Shown here one piece after another: positions 1 through 6,599 of a stretch of DNA of 11,888 bases. The notes below the pieces were generated by a model. That model was not told the DNA's origin, did not search any database, and worked only from the letters and a program-made list of their open reading frames with translations. Each line of letters begins with the position of its first letter. Positions within the stretch are counted from its first letter, which is position 1. The position numbers and the translations under genes are program-made. Origin of the DNA: CAZDYP01 sp964509505 (lineage in GTDB: Bacteria > Chloroflexota > Anaerolineae > JACRMK01); assembly GCA_964509505.1 (NCBI GenBank), contig CAZDYP010000167.1, positions 1-11,888 on the forward strand, written 5' to 3'.

Positions 1-875
1 TCGTCATCGCGTATCAGCAGAAAGAAACGGCGACAGGTGAGAAGACCGAAGAGTTCTTCAATGCAGGCAAGAACCCACCTAATGGTGTGATTGTGCATTA
101 CATGTTGAAAGACGCGCCCGAAGGTGACGTGACGTTGTCATTCCTTGACGCGCAAGGCAATATGCTGCGTGAGTTTTCGAGCAAGGATCAGGGTGATGCG
201 AAAGATGAGGACAAGGAACCGAAGTTGACGAAGAACGCAGGCGCGAATCGCTTCGTGTGGAACTTCCGCACCGCGAAGGCAACGAAGCTGACGGAAAAGA
301 AGGGCGGACGCGGCGATTACAGCATCGAAGGGCCTGTCGTCGCACCAGGCACGTATCAAGTGCAGCTCAAAGTGGGCGACCAGACGTTGACACAATCGTT
401 CAATGTGACCAAAGATCCGCGCGTCGCCACGTCGCAGGCCGACTTGCAGAAGCAGTATGACTACTTGATCAATGTGCGCAACAAAATCTCCGCAGTGCAT
501 GGTGCGATCAATCGTTTGCGCGATTTGCGCACACAAACCGAAGCATGGCAAAAGCGCACAGATGGCAAGTTGAGCGAGACGGCGAAAGCATTAGGTGAAA
601 AGCTCACAGCCATCGAGAGCGAATTGATTCAGGTGAAGTCCGACGACCCACGTTCGTTCCCATCAAGACTCAACGCGAAGATTGGCGCGCTGGCAGGCTT
701 CGCGGAAGCGGCTGACTATGCGCCGACGCAACAGTTACAAGAGGTCTTCGTTGACTTGAGCAAGCGCGCCGACGCGCAAATCGAGGCGTTGAAGAACCTC
801 GAAGCGGGCGACATCGCGACATTCAACGAGACGGTGAATCAGGCGGGGTTGGGGGCGATTGGGGTGAAAGGGTAG
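1..875 (+). CDS. C-terminal part of a BNR/Asp-box, sortilin-like glycosyl hydrolase family protein (5' end outside window)
   Basis: The frame beginning at base 3 is open from the left edge to a TAG at 873-875, giving about 290 residues of a longer protein. The visible part matches the C-terminal module found after the beta-propeller in large WD40/YVTN/BNR-repeat 'glycosyl hydrolase' or VPS10-like proteins. First comes a PPNGVIVHYML strand typical of the start of that module. Next is a beta-sandwich with NRFVWNFR and GPVVAPGTYQVQLKVG. A helical segment follows from about residue 140 (DLQKQYDYLINVRNKI onward), and it ends in a helix rich in Ala and Leu. The propeller, any signal peptide and the catalytic or binding surface lie outside the window. 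Such proteins are usually exported, but that cannot be seen here and the substrate is unknown. The downstream gene is convergent and a hairpin separates the two. Confidence is high for the family and low for any activity. Confidence 0.8.
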   Translation, partial: VIAYQQKETATGEKTEEFFNAGKNPPNGVIVHYMLKDAPEGDVTLSFLDAQGNMLREFSSKDQGDAKDEDKEPKLTKNAGANRFVWNFRTAKATKLTEKKGGRGDYSIEGPVVAPGTYQVQLKVGDQTLTQSFNVTKDPRVATSQADLQKQYDYLINVRNKISAVHGAINRLRDLRTQTEAWQKRTDGKLSETAKALGEKLTAIESELIQVKSDDPRSFPSRLNAKIGALAGFAEAADYAPTQQLQEVFVDLSKRADAQIEALKNLEAGDIATFNETVNQAGLGAIGVKG

Positions 876-899
876 TTGGATGGTTGGGTGGTTGGTGTA
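876..899 (+). repeat. Short tandem octamer repeat after the first gene
   Basis: Directly after the TAG stop there are three tandem octamers, TTGGATGG, TTGGGTGG and TTGGTGTA. The first two differ at one base and the third is degenerate. This is a short tandemly repeated element and has no coding character of its own. Confidence 0.5.
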
Positions 900-932
900 G
901 AGGCAGGCTCAATCTCGCAGTTGGAGGAAACG

Positions 933-965
933 AGCAACCCGTTGTCGTGATGACAACGGGTTGCT
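933..965. terminator. Bidirectional hairpin between convergent genes
   Basis: A perfect 14-bp stem (AGCAACCCGTTGTC paired with its reverse complement) closes a 5-nt loop GTGAT. It sits between the stop codons of two convergent genes at 875 and 991. The tract after the stem on + is only modestly T-rich (TATTTACT), and on the minus strand it reads CGTTTCC. It is therefore a plausible shared terminator but a weak Rho-independent one on either strand by U-tract alone. Confidence 0.65.
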
Positions 966-990
966 TATTTACTAAAGTTGGTCGCGTTCC

Positions 991-2499
991 TCACGTCCCA
1001 TACCTCTCCCTCAACTCCCGCTTCAACAACTTCCCCGACGCGGTGCGCGGCAACTGCGCCATGAAGTCCACGCTGCGCGGACATTTGTAATGCGCGATGT
1101 GTGCGCGACAAAATTCGATGAGGTCGTGCGCGAGTTCATCGCTCGCTGCGTAGCCGTCGCGCAATTGCACGATGGCTTTCACTTGCTCGCCCATGTCCGC
1201 ATCGGGCACGCCAATCACGCCCACATCTGCGATGGCAGGATGCACGAGCAATGCGCCCTCTACCTCCGCAGGATAAATGTTCACACCGCCCGAAATAATC
1301 GTATGCGCTTGGCGGTCGGTGAGGAAGAGATACCCCTCGTCGTCCAGATATCCAATGTCGCCAAGCGTGAACAATTGACCGCGCGTTGCCTCCGCCGTTT
1401 TTTGCGGGTCTTTGTAATACGCGATGGGTTCAGCAAGTTGAAAATAGATGAGACCAGGTTGACCTACAGGCAGCTCGTTGCCATCGTCATCCAATATCCA
1501 CACCTTGCCGCCTGTCCAATGTTTGCCGACGGTGCCAGGGCGCTTCAACCATTCCTCGGCGCTGACAATAGTACCGCCCACCTCCGTGCCTGCATAATAC
1601 TCGACGATGATGTGTCCCCACCACTCGATCATCTGTCGTTTGATGTGAACGGGACACGGCGCAGCTGCATGAATCGCCAAACGATGCGACGACAAATCGT
1701 AGCGATGGCGCACTTCATCGGGCAGCTGCAACAATCGCACGAAATGGGTCGGCACCCATTGCGACAAGGTTACACGCTCATGCTCGATGAGGCGTAATGC
1801 TTCTTCGGCATCGAAGCGCGGCATCAGCACGACGGTTGAACCGACGCGATGATTGACAGTGGAAAAAGCGAGCGGCGCAGCATGATACAGCGGACCGACA
1901 TTCAAGTAACGATCAGCGGGCCGATAACCAAAACGCCCCGCTGCGCCTAACAAGGCGGGATTGCCGCCAACGGGAATGTTGGGCAAGGGACGGCGCACCC
2001 CTTTCGGTTTACCTGTCGTGCCTGACGAGTAGAGCATTGCCGCGCCCTCGCGCTCATGGGCGATGGGCGTCGTGGGCATGTCGTTCACGATTTGCGGATA
2101 CGGCGCGAAACCCTCCAACTTACCATCGGTGATGATGCGTCGCGTGACTTTCGGTAACTGGTCGGCAAACTGCGCGGCGACTTCACGCAGCGCATTGGAC
2201 ACAATCAATACTTTCGCATCGCAATCGTCGGCGATGTATTGCGCTTCGGCAGGCGCGAGATGGGTGTTGATGGGCGTGAAGTAAAGTCCAGAGCGCATCG
2301 CCGCCCAATAAAACTCGTAGAAACGCGGCTCGTTGCCAATCAACACCGCAATGCCATCTCCCGTCTTGAGTCCCCACGACTGAAAGAGCTGCGCCAGCTG
2401 ATTGGAACGCGCGTCGAGCTCGGCATAGCTCAGACTCTCGCCGCGATAGATCACTGCAGGCTTGTGAGGATATTGCTGCGCCATTGCGCCGATATACAT
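991..2499 (-). CDS. AMP-forming acyl-CoA ligase (fatty/aryl acid CoA synthetase)
   Basis: This 502-residue enzyme of the ANL superfamily activates a carboxylic acid with ATP to an acyl-adenylate and transfers it to CoA. The core motifs are present. The P-loop YSSGTTGKPKG is at 157-167. The A5 motif YYAGTEVGG is at 301-309. The A7 motif TLGDIGYLDDEGY runs from 378, with the ribose-binding Asp at 381. The hinge and A8 region DRQAHTIISGGVNIYPAEVE runs from 395. The C-terminal catalytic Lys490 sits in PRTASGK. The length is normal for FadD-like ligases. The ATG at 2499 was chosen because GGAG lies 5 nt upstream; an upstream in-frame TTG at 2535 has no ribosome site. It follows the ArfB gene by 64 bp and is probably cotranscribed. 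The acyl substrate cannot be read from sequence. Confidence 0.9.
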   Translation of the reverse strand: MYIGAMAQQYPHKPAVIYRGESLSYAELDARSNQLAQLFQSWGLKTGDGIAVLIGNEPRFYEFYWAAMRSGLYFTPINTHLAPAEAQYIADDCDAKVLIVSNALREVAAQFADQLPKVTRRIITDGKLEGFAPYPQIVNDMPTTPIAHEREGAAMLYSSGTTGKPKGVRRPLPNIPVGGNPALLGAAGRFGYRPADRYLNVGPLYHAAPLAFSTVNHRVGSTVVLMPRFDAEEALRLIEHERVTLSQWVPTHFVRLLQLPDEVRHRYDLSSHRLAIHAAAPCPVHIKRQMIEWWGHIIVEYYAGTEVGGTIVSAEEWLKRPGTVGKHWTGGKVWILDDDGNELPVGQPGLIYFQLAEPIAYYKDPQKTAEATRGQLFTLGDIGYLDDEGYLFLTDRQAHTIISGGVNIYPAEVEGALLVHPAIADVGVIGVPDADMGEQVKAIVQLRDGYAASDELAHDLIEFCRAHIAHYKCPRSVDFMAQLPRTASGKLLKRELRERYGT

Positions 2500-2531
2500 A
2501 TTTTCTCCACAGGTTTGGAAGTAGGTGTAGA

Positions 2532-2548
2532 GCAAGTTTGTAACTTGC
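2532..2548. repeat. Small perfect hairpin between arfB and acyl-CoA ligase genes
   Basis: GCAAGTT, loop TGT, AACTTGC form a 7-bp perfect inverted repeat in the 64-bp spacer of the arfB-ligase unit. It lies upstream of the ligase ribosome-binding site and has no T-tract, so it is more likely a short REP-like element or an mRNA processing hairpin than a terminator. Confidence 0.45.
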
Positions 2549-2563
2549 CCACGAGGATAGCTG

Positions 2564-2992
2564 CTAATCCGATGTCATCATTTTGCGTTGCTTTTTGATT
2601 TCGCCGCGCGCCTTTTTCTCCGCCAATCGTTTTTCATGGAACGCGCGCGACGGCTTGGTCGCCTTCCGTGTCTTGAGGGGTTTCAATGCTGCCGTTAGTA
2701 ATGCTACAAAACGCGCGATGGCATCTTCACGATTCGCCAATTGGCTCCGTGTCGCATGGGATACCAGATGCAACACACCATCGTTATCAATACGTCGCTT
2801 CAACGCTTGTGTGAGTCGTGCGCGTTGCTCGTCATTCAGCGACGGCGAGTGCTGCACATCAAACAACAGCTCAACTTGCGTCGCCGTCTTGTTGACATGC
2901 TGCCCGCCAGGCCCGCTGCTGCGTGTGAAGCGAAATTGTAATTCGTCGTGTGGAATCGAAAGCGTATCGCTAATAGACAATGAATCATTCAT
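2564..2992 (-). CDS. arfB: ArfB/YaeJ/ICT1-type peptidyl-tRNA hydrolase (ribosome rescue)
   Basis: This 142-residue release-factor-like protein lacks stop-codon recognition domains. The family frees ribosomes stalled on broken mRNAs by hydrolysing the peptidyl-tRNA ester. The catalytic GGQ is at 29-31 inside RSSGPGGQHVNK, close to its position in Escherichia coli ArfB (about 27-29, total 140 aa). The C-terminus from about residue 105 is strongly basic and Lys/Arg rich (KTRKATKPSR, EIKKQRK), matching the tail that enters the empty mRNA channel. The start at ATG 2992 gives the usual family length. The nearest purine-rich site, GAGGGG, is about 20 nt upstream, so no clear Shine-Dalgarno decides the start, and an upstream TTG at 3037 is open but less likely. 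The gene is divergent from hicB, with only 66 bp between them, and is followed by the acyl-CoA ligase on the same strand. Confidence 0.88.
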   Translation of the reverse strand: MNDSLSISDTLSIPHDELQFRFTRSSGPGGQHVNKTATQVELLFDVQHSPSLNDEQRARLTQALKRRIDNDGVLHLVSHATRSQLANREDAIARFVALLTAALKPLKTRKATKPSRAFHEKRLAEKKARGEIKKQRKMMTSD

Positions 2993-2997
2993 GCAAT

Positions 2998-3026
2998 TTG
3001 ACGGGGTATTCCCCTCAACATATAGT
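2998..3026 (+). promoter_or_regulatory. Sigma-70-type promoter of hicB-hicA
   Basis: A -35 box TTGACG (2998-3003) and a -10 box TATAGT (3021-3026) are separated by exactly 17 bp. The expected start of transcription is near 3033, leaving a leader of about 26 nt before the hicB ATG. The -35 box lies only 6 bp from the divergent arfB start codon. Between the boxes the sequence GGGGTATTCCCC is a small palindrome that could be an operator, but this is untested. Confidence 0.65.
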
Positions 3027-3058
3027 ATGATTACCAACGACTACTAGGAGGTGTGTCA

Positions 3059-3268
3059 ATGAAATTTCCCGTCATTCTCCAAGCAGGCGAAGACGGCTTC
3101 TATCTTGCCGAATGCCCCGCCTTGCCAGGGTGCATGACGCAAGGACGTACCAAAAAAGAAGCTCTGGAAAACATTAAGGAAGCCATTAGTTTATGGCTAG
3201 AAGTTGAGGCGGAGAAACATGCGAGTCAATTGCCACAGGGCGCGCAGTGGCAAACGGTCGTGGCATGA
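3059..3268 (+). CDS. hicB: HicB-family antitoxin, short form
   Basis: This is a 69-residue protein of the HicB/UPF0150 fold. The N-terminal strand MKFPVILQAGEDGFYLAECPALPGC continues into GRTKKEALENIKEAISLWLE, the classic HicB signature. HicB binds and masks the HicA toxin. This version stops after the partial RNase-H-like domain and has no C-terminal helix-turn-helix or ribbon-helix-helix, so autoregulation through a HicB DNA-binding domain is not evident. The ATG at 3059 is fixed by a perfect AGGAGG at 3046-3051 with a 7-nt spacing; the in-frame GTG at 3053 is too close to that site. Its TGA overlaps the hicA ATG as ATGA, implying translational coupling. The order is antitoxin first, unlike the E. 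coli hicAB order. Confidence 0.88.
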   Translation: MKFPVILQAGEDGFYLAECPALPGCMTQGRTKKEALENIKEAISLWLEVEAEKHASQLPQGAQWQTVVA

Positions 3269-3498
3269 GCCACGCCACTTTGCCCGTCATTTCTGGTCGT
3301 GAAGCCGTGCGCGCCTTTGAAAAAGCTGGGTGGACTGTAGCGCGACAAAAAGGTTCGCACATCATGTTGGTCAAACCGGGTGTGCCTGTCAACTTGTCTA
3401 TCCTCAATCACAAGCAGTTAGATCGCGGTTTGTTGCGCTCACAAATCCGCAAGGCTGGATTAACCGTCGAGCAGTTCGTGGCGCTGCTCAAAGCCTAA
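3265..3498 (+). CDS. hicA: HicA-family mRNA interferase toxin
   Basis: This is a 77-residue YcfA/HicA protein with a double-stranded-RNA-binding-like fold. The family cleaves mRNA independently of the ribosome. The family pattern is complete: LPVISGREAVRAFEKAGW at the N-terminus, RQKGSHIML with the catalytic His32, then NHKQLDRGLLRSQIRKAGLT and a final hydrophobic helix. The start ATG at 3265 overlaps the hicB stop by 4 bp. No key residue is missing, so the toxin is probably active. The stop codon TAA at 3496-3498 overlaps the stop of the convergent aminotransferase-fold gene, leaving no intergenic space for a terminator. Confidence 0.9.
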   Translation: MSHATLPVISGREAVRAFEKAGWTVARQKGSHIMLVKPGVPVNLSILNHKQLDRGLLRSQIRKAGLTVEQFVALLKA

Positions 3499-4682
3499 TC
3501 TCCCCTCAGCCGTTCAACCGCCCGCACAAACACCTCAATTTCTTCTTCCGTATTATACACATGCACCGACGCGCGCACCATGCTCATCAAGCCGCGCGCT
3601 TGCATGTCGAGTATGGTGCTGCGCAATGTCGTCGTCGTAACATTGATGCGTGGTTGATGCGCCGCCAACATTTGCTTGATGGTATTGGGCTCACAGCCAT
3701 CCAACGTAAACGTCACGATGCCTGACTTAACCGCACCCTCGTCGCGCACCGTCACGCCGTCAATCTGCGACAGCCGTTCACGCAATCGTGTGGCCACGCG
3801 CTGGATGCGCGTCCAAATGGAATCGAGCCCCAGCGACTGTGCATAGTCAATCGCCGCGCCCAGGCCCAGCTTTGCGGCGACATTATATTCCCAATTCTCG
3901 AAGCGGCGCGCATCGTTGCGCAGCTCGAAGTCAGTGGGAGTCAGCAACGTTGCGGCGTGCAAATCGAGCAACACCGGTTCAAGTTGTTGACACAAACTTT
4001 TCTCGATGTAGAGAAAACCGACGCCGCGCGGGCCCCGCAAATACTTGCGGCTCGTCGCCGAAAGAATATGACAGCCGATGCGTTGCGCATCCAATGGCAT
4101 TTGTCCCGCCGCTTGGCACGCGTCGAGCAAAAACCACACGCCTGCCTCGCGCGCCGCCGCGCCAATCGCCTCGACCGGTTGCACAGGGCCGCCATTCGTC
4201 GCCAGCATCGGTAATGAAATGAGTTTCACGCGCCGCTCATTGAGCATTTCGCGCAGCGCCGCGATAGACACTTGTCCATGCTCATCGTTCGGAATGACGC
4301 GCAACTCGATGCCGCGCTTGCGTTTGAGTTGAAGGTATGGGATGTAGTTGCTTGCGTATTCGTTGAGCGCCGTGAGAATCACGTCGCCTGGCTGCAACGG
4401 CAACGAATAGAACGCCATGTCCCACGCGCGCGTCGCATTCTCAACCACAGCGATCTCATCAGGCCGCGCATTGAGCAAGCGCGCGATGGAATGGTACACG
4501 CCCTCCAAACGCTCGTGCGCTTCATCAGCCGCCTCGTAGCCGCCGATGCGCGCCTCGCGCTGTAAGTGCGCGATCACTGTAGCAAACACGACGCGCGGCA
4601 TGAGCGCCGCGCCAGCGTTGTTGAAATGGATGATTTCATCAACGCCGAGAGTGTCAGCGCGAAGTTGTGGAAGGTTCAACAT
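3495..4682 (-). CDS. PLP-dependent aminotransferase class-V fold enzyme (cysteine desulfurase/EgtE-like)
   Basis: This 395-residue fold-type I PLP enzyme belongs to the class-V group (cysteine desulfurases, isopenicillin-N epimerase, hercynylcysteine sulfoxide lyase). Visible marks are FNNAGAALMP near the N-terminus, the cofactor-ring Asp187 and Gln190 in LLDACQAAGQ, and the Schiff-base Lys213 in SATSRKYLRGPRGVGFLY. The N-terminal pattern EARIGGYEAADEA is reminiscent of EgtE-like C-S lyases, but no other ergothioneine gene is visible, so the reaction is uncertain. No mobile catalytic Cys typical of IscS/NifS was identified. The start at ATG 4682 gives full length, though no clear Shine-Dalgarno precedes it. 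It lies 24 bp after the end of the shifted small membrane ORF and may be translated by coupling. It is the last gene of a four-gene minus-strand unit and converges on hicA with overlapping stop codons. Confidence 0.85.
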   Translation of the reverse strand: MLNLPQLRADTLGVDEIIHFNNAGAALMPRVVFATVIAHLQREARIGGYEAADEAHERLEGVYHSIARLLNARPDEIAVVENATRAWDMAFYSLPLQPGDVILTALNEYASNYIPYLQLKRKRGIELRVIPNDEHGQVSIAALREMLNERRVKLISLPMLATNGGPVQPVEAIGAAAREAGVWFLLDACQAAGQMPLDAQRIGCHILSATSRKYLRGPRGVGFLYIEKSLCQQLEPVLLDLHAATLLTPTDFELRNDARRFENWEYNVAAKLGLGAAIDYAQSLGLDSIWTRIQRVATRLRERLSQIDGVTVRDEGAVKSGIVTFTLDGCEPNTIKQMLAAHQPRINVTTTTLRSTILDMQARGLMSMVRASVHVYNTEEEIEVFVRAVERLRGD

Positions 4683-4706
4683 AATTGTCGAGGAATAAGA
4701 AAGGGC

Positions 4707-4852
4707 TCACGCTCGCCAAAAGCCCCACATGATTTGCGCTGCGGCGTAAACGGCGACGCCGCCAATAATAATCAGCTTGAGCGCGGGCGGGCTGTGGCAG
4801 TTTTATCCTCCGCCTCAGTAGCATCATGCTTGAGCTCATCAGCGCTGTTCAC
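4707..4852 (-). pseudogene. Small single-pass membrane protein gene, apparently frameshifted
   Basis: Twelve bases after the M55 stop a GTG at 4852 (AAGGA just upstream) opens an acidic N-terminus, MNSADELKHDATEAEDKTAT, in a frame that stops at 4772. In the -1 frame, from about 4784 to a TGA at 4707, the sequence encodes ALKLIIIGGVAVYAAAQIMW and then GFWRA. This is a textbook membrane-spanning helix with aromatic and Arg residues at its end, but it has no start codon of its own. Joined at the GC-rich stretch around 4784-4790, they give a protein of about 48 residues with a charged N-terminus and a C-terminal anchor. The shift could be a one-base loss, a sequencing error, or less likely recoding. 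No family is recognised. The position inside the unit suggests a functional ancestral gene. Confidence 0.45.
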
Positions 4853-4857
4853 TGTTC
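4844..4857 (+). repeat. Two-unit heptamer repeat
   Basis: GCTGTTC and ACTGTTC are adjacent heptamers in the gap between the M55 gene and the small membrane ORF. They share the xCTGTTC core with the longer array at 5710-5758. The GTG start of the small ORF lies inside the repeat when read on the minus strand. Confidence 0.4.
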
Positions 4858-4864
4858 CTTGCGG

Positions 4865-5683
4865 CTAATGGGGCCAGAACTGATTCCACGCCTGCCAAAA
4901 ATTTTCGCCGCGCGAGATGACCGTGCGCGAGCCGACAATTTCGATACCGACCTTGCCCATGTATTGATTCGCGCGGTCAGGCGTCGCCAATTCAACCTTG
5001 AGCGTCGCAGGACACGGATTCCAGGTCTTCAAGGTTTTCAACTGTTGAGGGCTCAATGCCTCTGCCACTTTCGCTTCAATCTCCGCGCACACCTCGGACG
5101 GTGCCCGATGTCGCGCTTGGTATCGCCCCAAGCCCCATTTGGTGATGACAGGTAAGACTTGTTGACCGAGCAACGTTCGCACCTCGTCGCATGTCGCCGC
5201 GTCGCCCGACACAAATGCGACGGGCGCGCCGAAGCTCCCGCAAATCGCAGCGCATAAACCACTCTCGCCGACGAGTGTATCGTTAATCCAAGCGTTATAC
5301 CATGACTCTGACGACATCGTGTGGCACAACACACCATATTGCGTGCCTGCCATCGCGTGCGCGCCGATGAGCAACACCGCATCACAGCCATCTGCTAACA
5401 CTTTCGTATAGCGCATCCAGGGACCGCCTAAGATGTAATCCGCGCCCGCTTCGGCTTTCTCAATCAAGATGCTGTTGAACGAATAGCCATTGCCCGCGCC
5501 ATGCAAATCCATCACGACAATATCTGTCGCGCCCGCCTTGCGCGCCCCGCGCACAGCGGCGTTCACTTCGTTCGTCAACAGCTGGCGTCCTTGATTCATA
5601 TATTGAGGGTCGCCGCCACTCACTTGATTCCAGTTGTGAATGCCACATACGCCCTCCATGTCCACACACATTGCCACTCGCAT
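4865..5683 (-). CDS. M55 family D-aminopeptidase (DppA-like)
   Basis: This 272-residue cytoplasmic zinc peptidase of family M55 is nearly the length of Bacillus subtilis DppA. That enzyme forms a decameric ring and releases D-amino acids, chiefly D-Ala, from short peptides. The expected residues are visible: Asp8 and Glu10 in CVDMEGVCG, His61 in DLHGAG, His109 in GAHAMAG, His121 in LCHTMSS and Glu140 in VGESG, all matching the DppA zinc and active-site pattern. It begins at ATG 5683 with AAGGAG 7 nt upstream. A role in recycling peptidoglycan-derived D-amino acids or D,D-peptides is inferred from the family. No dpp transporter genes are adjacent. The gene follows the DUF547 gene by 52 bp, and the small frameshifted ORF follows it after 12 bp. 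Confidence 0.9.
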   Translation of the reverse strand: MRVAMCVDMEGVCGIHNWNQVSGGDPQYMNQGRQLLTNEVNAAVRGARKAGATDIVVMDLHGAGNGYSFNSILIEKAEAGADYILGGPWMRYTKVLADGCDAVLLIGAHAMAGTQYGVLCHTMSSESWYNAWINDTLVGESGLCAAICGSFGAPVAFVSGDAATCDEVRTLLGQQVLPVITKWGLGRYQARHRAPSEVCAEIEAKVAEALSPQQLKTLKTWNPCPATLKVELATPDRANQYMGKVGIEIVGSRTVISRGENFWQAWNQFWPH

Positions 5684-5709
5684 GATGTTTCTCCTTGAAG
5701 ATCAGCGCT

Positions 5710-5758
5710 ACTGACAACTGTTCACCGACGACTGTTTACCGTTCGCTGCTCACCGCAC
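5710..5758 (+). repeat. Seven-unit heptanucleotide repeat array
   Basis: Seven contiguous heptamers can be read: ACTGACA, ACTGTTC, ACCGACG, ACTGTTT, ACCGTTC, GCTGCTC and ACCGCAC. The consensus is A-C-(T/C)-G followed by three variable bases. The array fills the gap between the M55 and DUF547 genes and runs into the 3' end of the DUF547 gene, providing its stop codon (5736-5738) and last residues. It resembles the short tandemly repeated repetitive (STRR) heptamers known from filamentous cyanobacteria and is not a CRISPR, because it has no spacers. Confidence 0.6.
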
Positions 5759-6557
5759 GCCTGCTATTCAGCGTCCAATCATACTTGAAGTAGCGCAAAC
5801 GTACTTGCGACTCATGTCGCTTGAGGTACGATAAATCATCTTCGGTGAAGTAACGCATGACATAGTATAGCACGGCATGTTCCGCCCGCGAGCGCATCGC
5901 GTGTTCAAAGTCGCTGCGATACCATTTGAAAATCCGCGAGAGCCACACGGTATGCGTCGCGCGCTCGATATATGAGCCTTTCGGGCTGCGGATGAAATCA
6001 CGAGTGGCTATGTCCAATTCTTGGTCAATGTAGGTTGCCGTGTACAAGCCGCGCCGTAGCGGTGGGCAGCTCTCCGCGCCGCAGACCAATGCAAAGTGAA
6101 CGCGCGGTTCTTTCAATTCGCCGCGCAGCATATAGCTTTCAATATCGTCTAAGCTCAACGACCGACCGCCGACGACATACGCTCGCCGATAAAAGAAACG
6201 CCAAGCGTTCAGCAAGTCCTTGAGTCGCTTGGGGGGCCACCAGCTCCACTCACTGCCGCCTAAGACGCCTTGATAGTTGGGATTGCGTTTCAGCTCATCG
6301 AGTACACTAACTAATGACAGCAAATTATACGCGTTAATCCAAAACGCGAGTTTGTCGGCGCGTGTCGAGAGCGCATTGAGGTTGTAGGTTTCCAGCTCTT
6401 TGATACGCTCGCGCACGCTGGCTTCATTGCCTAGCGCCCCGTAATCCACGCGCCCATCGGGGTCAACATATTTTTGCAGCGCGATCTCCAAACGCATCGT
6501 GCTGGGGAGCAAAATCTCCCTCGCATTCCACAGAATGTGAGGCGTCGTGATGCCCAT
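5736..6557 (-). CDS. DUF547 domain protein
   Basis: This 273-residue protein is a full DUF547 domain. Landmarks in order are LQKYVDPDGRVDYGAL, KLAFWINAYNLLSL at 69-82, HFALVCGAESCPPLR at 154-168, YIDQELDIATRDFI, VWLSRIFKWYRSDF and the terminal KYDWTLN. The biochemical function of DUF547 is not established, and the conserved Cys and His residues hint at an enzyme. No signal peptide follows the chosen ATG at 6557, which has AAGGG 7 nt upstream. Longer in-frame starts exist up to GTG 6656 but lack ribosome sites. The last eight residues (SRRAVSSER region) lie in a heptamer repeat array and look added to the domain. It is the first gene of the minus-strand unit with M55, the small membrane ORF and the class-V enzyme. 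Confidence 0.82.
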   Translation of the reverse strand: MGITTPHILWNAREILLPSTMRLEIALQKYVDPDGRVDYGALGNEASVRERIKELETYNLNALSTRADKLAFWINAYNLLSLVSVLDELKRNPNYQGVLGGSEWSWWPPKRLKDLLNAWRFFYRRAYVVGGRSLSLDDIESYMLRGELKEPRVHFALVCGAESCPPLRRGLYTATYIDQELDIATRDFIRSPKGSYIERATHTVWLSRIFKWYRSDFEHAMRSRAEHAVLYYVMRYFTEDDLSYLKRHESQVRLRYFKYDWTLNSRRAVSSER

Positions 6558-6599
6558 ACGTGAACCCTTTTTCGATTGAAATGTGCGGTAAAACAACAA

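Noticed and set aside
138..551. A 137-codon open frame on the minus strand within the first gene
   Set aside because: It overlaps a clearly coding frame with recognisable BNR-protein C-terminal sequence, and has no ribosome site or family features.
1090..1797. A 235-codon open frame on + opposite the acyl-CoA ligase gene
   Set aside because: It is antisense to a clear ANL enzyme with all motifs, has no ribosome site or recognisable domain, and has a composition typical of an antisense shadow in GC-rich DNA.
2500..2535. TTG start for the acyl-CoA ligase at 2535
   Set aside because: It is inside the small hairpin without a ribosome site, whereas the ATG at 2499 has GGAG 5 nt upstream.
3026..3059. 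Divergent arfB promoter starting from TTGACA (minus strand, 3054-3059)
   Set aside because: The best -10-like hexamer, TACTAT, is 26 bp away, and the one at 18 bp (GGTAAT) is poor, so the -35 match is probably chance.
4770..4800. Programmed -1 frameshift signal in the small membrane ORF
   Set aside because: No slippery heptamer or convincing downstream stem was found at the junction; a deletion or read error is simpler. It is kept as a finding only for the broken gene.
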